DNA from: Candidatus Nomurabacteria bacterium
Lineage (GTDB): Bacteria > Patescibacteriota > Minisyncoccia > Phycocordibacterales > UBA9973
DNA length: 7,041 nucleotides
Assembly: GCA_943356425.1 (NCBI GenBank)
Contig: CALRFE010000037.1
Span: 1 to 7,041, forward strand
Direction: 5' to 3'
Shown here: in pieces, positions 4,196-7,041 of the stretch
Position numbering within the stretch: the stretch's first letter is position 1
Layout: each line of letters opens with the position of its first letter
Notes under the pieces: generated by a model
Database searches by the model: none
What the model was told of the DNA's origin: nothing
What the model saw: the letters and a program-made list of their open reading frames with translations, nothing else
Made by a program: the position numbers and the translations under genes

Positions 4196-4978
4196 TTACT
4201 GATTTTTCACGCACGCTTTTATAAACGCCGTAAAAAGTTTGTGTGGGTGGAGTGGTCGTGCCAAGAATTCCGGATGGAATTGCGTGCCTAAAAAGAACGG
4301 GTGCTGTTTCTTAGGAAGTTCTGCGATCTCCATGAGTTGTCCATTTGGAGACTTTCCAGAAAATACGAGTCCTGCTTTTTCAAGCGACGGAACAAAGACA
4401 GGATTCACTTCATAGCGGTGACGATGGCGTTCAATGATCTTTGCCATTCCATATGCGTTCTCTGCAACACTTCCCTTTGCAAGGAGCGCAGGATATTCAC
4501 CAAGACGCATACTGCCACCATAACTATTATTTTTGAGATGTTCTTTCTGGCTCTCCATGACATCGATGATCAGATTTTTCGCGTCAGGATTCACTTCACG
4601 CGTATTCGCATCTTTTAGTTTCAAAACATTTCGTGCGTATTCGATGACCATCAATTGCATGCCGTAGCAGAGTCCGAAATATGGGATCTTGTGCTCACGT
4701 GCATATTTGATCGCATTGATTTTTCCCTCGACACCGCGCGTACCGAAACCTCCGGGAACGATCATGCCATCATAACCGGCGAGCTTTTTGACGCTCTTTG
4801 GATCCTTTTCAAAGTCAACAGAATTGAGCCACACGAGCACTGGTTTTTTCCCGAGCCAATAGGCAGAATATTTGATTGCTTCAATGACTGAAAGATACGA
4901 GTCAGAGAGCACATAATCCCCTGTTTCAAAATATTTTCCAATGACAGCAATTTTTACTTCGGTTTTTGCGTTATGCAC
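4196..4978 (-). CDS. pyrG: CTP synthase, glutaminase (GATase-1) part (260 aa)
   Basis: The C-terminal half of CTP synthase, which takes ammonia from glutamine for UTP to CTP conversion. Seen from the GTG at 4978: KIAVIGKY (9-16) at the linker-domain boundary, MIVPGGFGTRGVEGK (72-86), nucleophile Cys104 in GLCYGMQ, ERHRHRYEVN, and GTQFHPEF (231-238) with His235 and Glu237. The class-I triad is therefore intact. The reading frame stays open upstream past this GTG to an in-frame TGA at 5051-5053, and the 24 codons between contain EHREWKKF, which aligns with the normal CTP synthase linker. The GTG is the only usual start codon found in that stretch and has no good SD, so independent initiation is uncertain. 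Stop is TAA. Confidence 0.85.
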   Translation of the reverse strand: MHNAKTEVKIAVIGKYFETGDYVLSDSYLSVIEAIKYSAYWLGKKPVLVWLNSVDFEKDPKSVKKLAGYDGMIVPGGFGTRGVEGKINAIKYAREHKIPYFGLCYGMQLMVIEYARNVLKLKDANTREVNPDAKNLIIDVMESQKEHLKNNSYGGSMRLGEYPALLAKGSVAENAYGMAKIIERHRHRYEVNPVFVPSLEKAGLVFSGKSPNGQLMEIAELPKKQHPFFLGTQFHPEFLARPLHPHKLFTAFIKACVKNQ

Positions 4979-5050
4979 TTTCGAGGTAAATTTCTTCCAC
5001 TCGCGATGCTCGGCGGTCTCCTTGCTCAGACATTTGACGGCACAGAGCTC

Positions 5051-5842
5051 TCACAAGATGTCTCCCATTCGTTCTCGTTCAAAATTGATCGGCACATCAT
5101 AGATAGAATCTACGTCAGGAGCAGAGATGATGCGCTCCATCGGCACTGATGTCGCAAATGAGAGCTTCTCCTTGCGCTTATCGTCGAGGCGCTCGCCCGC
5201 ACGAGCGATAATGAAATCAGGCTGGATGCCAGAAGCGTTGAGTGTCCGCACCGCAGTCTGTGTCGGCTTTGTCTTCATTTCGCCGACTTTTGAAGGAACC
5301 GGAAGATACGAGACCATGATGAAGAACACGTCTGCCGGATTTTTGACTTTCATCATACGCGCAGCTTCCAAAAAGAGCATATTTTGGTATTCGCCGACGG
5401 TGCCACCGACTTCGATCATCACCACATCTGCTTTTGCATTTTTCTGTGCAAGCTCGATACGACGGATGATCTCAAGTGGGATATGAGGAACCACTTCAAC
5501 GCATTTACCTTTGTATTCGAGATTGCGTTCGCGTTCTATGACCGTCTGATACACACGACCAGTCGTCATGTAATTTATGCGTGTCAGATCGATGTTCAAG
5601 AAGCGCTCGTAGTTACCCATATCCTGGTCGGTCTCGTCGCCGTCTTTGAGCACGAACACTTCGCCGTGCTCGGTCGGACTCATTGTACCCGCATCGATAT
5701 TGATATAAGGATCGATCTTGATCGCCGTCACCGAAAGACCGCGATCCTGCAACAATTTAGCGATAGATGATGAAGCAACTCCTTTTCCGACACCAGAGAT
5801 CACCCCACCGACTACAAATATGTATTTCGGTTTTTTCTGCAT
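5051..5842 (-). CDS. pyrG: CTP synthase, amidoligase (synthetase) part (263 aa)
   Basis: The N-terminal ATP-dependent half of CTP synthase, which phosphorylates UTP at O4 and adds ammonia. Visible: P-loop GGVISGVGKG (12-21), KIDPYINIDAGTMSP (42-56), HGEVFVLKDGDETD (59-72, with Mg ligand Asp72), Mg ligand Glu144 in EVGGTVGEY, and KTKPTQ (190-195). It ends in the typical RIISAPDVDSIYDVPINFE segment, then stops at TGA after GDIL. Length and content match only the synthetase domain; the glutaminase continues in the same frame after the TGA. Alone, such a domain could use free ammonia. The ATG at 5842 has no SD; an AT-rich stretch with TAAT 12 nt upstream precedes it. The gap to the ftsX stop is 33 nt, so cotranscription with ftsEX is likely. 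Confidence 0.92.
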   Translation of the reverse strand: MQKKPKYIFVVGGVISGVGKGVASSSIAKLLQDRGLSVTAIKIDPYINIDAGTMSPTEHGEVFVLKDGDETDQDMGNYERFLNIDLTRINYMTTGRVYQTVIERERNLEYKGKCVEVVPHIPLEIIRRIELAQKNAKADVVMIEVGGTVGEYQNMLFLEAARMMKVKNPADVFFIMVSYLPVPSKVGEMKTKPTQTAVRTLNASGIQPDFIIARAGERLDDKRKEKLSFATSVPMERIISAPDVDSIYDVPINFERERMGDIL

Positions 5843-5875
5843 GTAAAAATATTAAAATCGCGCACGAGCCAAAAA

Positions 5876-6799
5876 CTACGATCGCAAGTACTTTCTAATC
5901 GCAAGAAAACTTGAGAATGAGCCCAAGACCACACCCGATACTAAAATAATAAAAAATATTTGGAAAAAATTACTCAAATAATAACTGAACACATCCATGC
6001 CAAGAAAATCCGTCATGTGCTTGCCGAGCCAGAGCGTGATCGGGAAATAGAGCCCTATCGTGATGAATGTCGCAATGACGCCATAGAGCACACCTTCGAC
6101 GACGAACGGACCGCGGATGTATTTATTTTCAGCGCCCACGAGCCGCATGATATTGATCTCTTCGCGCGCATAATAGATCGTGAGGCGGATCGTATTAAAT
6201 GTGATGATGATCGAGATGATGATGAGGACGAGCGTCAGGAGATATCCGAGTGTCCGCGCGCCATTGATGATCGCTGAGAGACGATCGATGACGAGCTTGT
6301 TCTTATGATAATCGATCTTGTCGATGATATTCGCGTTGTCTTTGGCGAGCGAATTATCGCCTTCAAGCACTTTGACGATGCTCTCATATTGCGCTGTTTC
6401 TTTTGCTTTGATATTGAGTGTCGCACCGAGCGGATTATCCGGTAATTCATCGAGCGCTTGGAGCGTCAGGTAATCATCCGCATGACGATCGCGAAACGCT
6501 TTGAGTGCATCTGGAGCAGAAGTATACGTCGCACTCGCAACTTCAGGAAGTTTTTCAACAGCAGATTTAAGATCGAGGATCTTCTGTTCAGGCGCTAGTG
6601 TTGTGAAATACATGGTCACATCGACTTTGTCTTCGATCTGCGCGAGCGATGTATGGAGGACCGCTTGTACAAAAATGAGGAATGAGATGACGGAGAGCGT
6701 GATGGTTACCACAAGGATCGAAGCGATCGAAACGATCCCATTTCTGATGAAATTGGTGAAGCCGGATCGTATGATTCTTTTTTGATCAGTGTAGCTCAT
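5876..6799 (-). CDS. ftsX: Cell-division ABC transporter permease FtsX (307 aa)
   Basis: Full-length FtsX. Cytoplasmic N-terminus with SGFTNFIRNG, membrane helix 1 (about 22-48), and an external domain (about 50-175) with VDVTMYF and the PEVASATY strand. Three more helices follow in the C-terminal half, with the family signature EEINIMRLVGAENKYIRGPFVVEG between helices 2 and 3. With FtsE it forms a type VII ABC system that does not transport a solute but controls cell-wall hydrolases at the septum (family knowledge). The 307-residue length fits the short Gram-positive-like form. Upstream is the ftsE 3' end, 94 nt away; downstream is pyrG, 33 nt away. The ATG at 6799 has no SD. Stop is TAG. 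Confidence 0.94.
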   Translation of the reverse strand: MSYTDQKRIIRSGFTNFIRNGIVSIASILVVTITLSVISFLIFVQAVLHTSLAQIEDKVDVTMYFTTLAPEQKILDLKSAVEKLPEVASATYTSAPDALKAFRDRHADDYLTLQALDELPDNPLGATLNIKAKETAQYESIVKVLEGDNSLAKDNANIIDKIDYHKNKLVIDRLSAIINGARTLGYLLTLVLIIISIIITFNTIRLTIYYAREEINIMRLVGAENKYIRGPFVVEGVLYGVIATFITIGLYFPITLWLGKHMTDFLGMDVFSYYLSNFFQIFFIILVSGVVLGSFSSFLAIRKYLRS

Positions 6800-6810
6800 A
6801 GGTTTAGGTT

Positions 6811-6889
6811 AAAGATACAAGAGAAGAGAGCAAAGAGGACGGAATTGGTATCATCTTTTATCTCTTCTCTTTCATCTTTTCTCTTGTTT
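6811..6889. repeat. Purine/pyrimidine-rich repeat in the ftsE-ftsX spacer
   Basis: Contains copy 2 of the 23-nt repeat (6814-6836) and, facing it, a pyrimidine-rich block (6861-6886). The block's complement reads CAAGAGAAAAGA, then AAAGAGAAGAGA. Arms 6818-6829 and 6875-6886 pair at 11 of 12 positions around a loop of about 45 nt. The complement also carries AAAGATGA-type short direct repeats. It could be an mRNA hairpin between ftsE and ftsX or slippage-derived filler. Confidence 0.5.
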
Positions 6890-6893
6890 ATCA

Positions 6894-7041
6894 TCATATC
6901 ATGAATTTACCATCCTTATCATCACGGACGATCTTGCCCTTGTCGAGCGTAATGACGCGCTTACCGATCGATTCGATGACTCCGCGATTGTGCGTCGTCA
7001 GCATGATCGTCGTGCCGAGATCGTTGATTTTTTTCAGTATT
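6894..7041 (-). CDS. ftsE: Cell-division ATP-binding protein FtsE, C-terminal fragment
   Basis: The last 48 residues of an ABC ATPase, entering from the right edge. It shows the switch (H-loop) histidine in IMLTTHNRGVIES, then RVITLDKGKIVRDDKDGKF, which is the usual C-terminus of FtsE. Walker A, Walker B and signature motifs are outside the window. Position directly upstream of ftsX supports FtsE over other ABC ATPases. The stop is TGA, followed in frame by a second TGA and a TAA, so readthrough would add only two residues. Confidence 0.88.
   Translation of the reverse strand, partial: ILKKINDLGTTIMLTTHNRGVIESIGKRVITLDKGKIVRDDKDGKFMI

Larger units (their letters stand above)
4196..5842 (-). 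pseudogene. pyrG: pyrG as one reading frame interrupted by a single TGA
   Basis: Both halves lie in the same frame: 263 sense codons, TGA (5053-5051), 24 sense codons, then the 260-codon glutaminase part. Read through, the product is 548 aa, close to the 545 aa of E. coli PyrG, and the spacing from the linker Trp to the VIGKY motif matches E. coli exactly. The TGA falls in the variable inter-domain linker after ERERMGDIL and before ELCAVKC. No indel or decay is visible on either side. It may be a recent nonsense mutation or sequence error, a read-through stop, or a functional split into two polypeptides. The label pseudogene is provisional; the two halves are listed separately. Confidence 0.5.

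Noticed and set aside
5051..5053. Selenocysteine at the pyrG TGA (U-E-L-C would form a UxxC motif)
   Set aside because: The position is a variable linker with no redox role in CTP synthase, and I see no convincing SECIS-type hairpin just downstream.
1..7041. Full reassignment of UGA to glycine (Gracilibacteria/SR1 code)
   Set aside because: FtsX, cupredoxin, DUF378, ATL and both PyrG domains encode their many glycines with GGN only and contain no other in-frame TGA.

Overview
The window reads as a compact bacterial chromosome segment, most probably from the candidate phyla radiation (Patescibacteria, Parcubacteria-like). This assignment is an inference from protein style: short genes, many small single-pass membrane or secreted proteins, a YtxH-like Lys-rich protein, a PemK/MazF-like protein of the 'WN...REIWWC' type, a cupredoxin with a Thr/Gly-rich stalk, and FtsE, FtsX and CTP synthase together. 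No rRNA or tRNA is present to confirm it. Most genes lack a Shine-Dalgarno sequence near the start and have AT-rich leaders or apparently none.

Left part (1-1323): an unassigned left edge, a 35-codon Pro/Thr/Glu-rich ORF, a perfect bidirectional terminator, a membrane-anchored Lys-rich protein and a small DUF948-like membrane protein (both minus strand). Divergent from the last is an MGMT/ATL-fold protein without the catalytic cysteine; both genes of this divergent pair look leaderless.

Middle part (1324-4170): a near-consensus promoter that leads only into a hairpin, an AT-rich PemK/MazF-family gene with no antitoxin, a palindromic repeat, and a DUF378 membrane protein. Then come three envelope-directed plus-strand genes: a single-pass Thr/Gly-rich protein, a 249-residue secreted helical protein and a type-1 copper protein. 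Strong hairpin terminators separate the units.

Right part (4196-7041, minus strand): ftsE (3' end only), ftsX and pyrG lie in a row and probably form a cell-division/nucleotide-synthesis transcription unit. The most notable feature is that pyrG is cut by one in-frame TGA exactly between the synthetase and glutaminase domains, with every catalytic motif on both sides intact. The other genes stop at TAA or TAG, except ftsE, whose TGA is followed directly by TGA and TAA. This makes leaky or reassigned UGA, a genuinely split two-subunit CTP synthase, or a recent mutation or sequence error the competing explanations.
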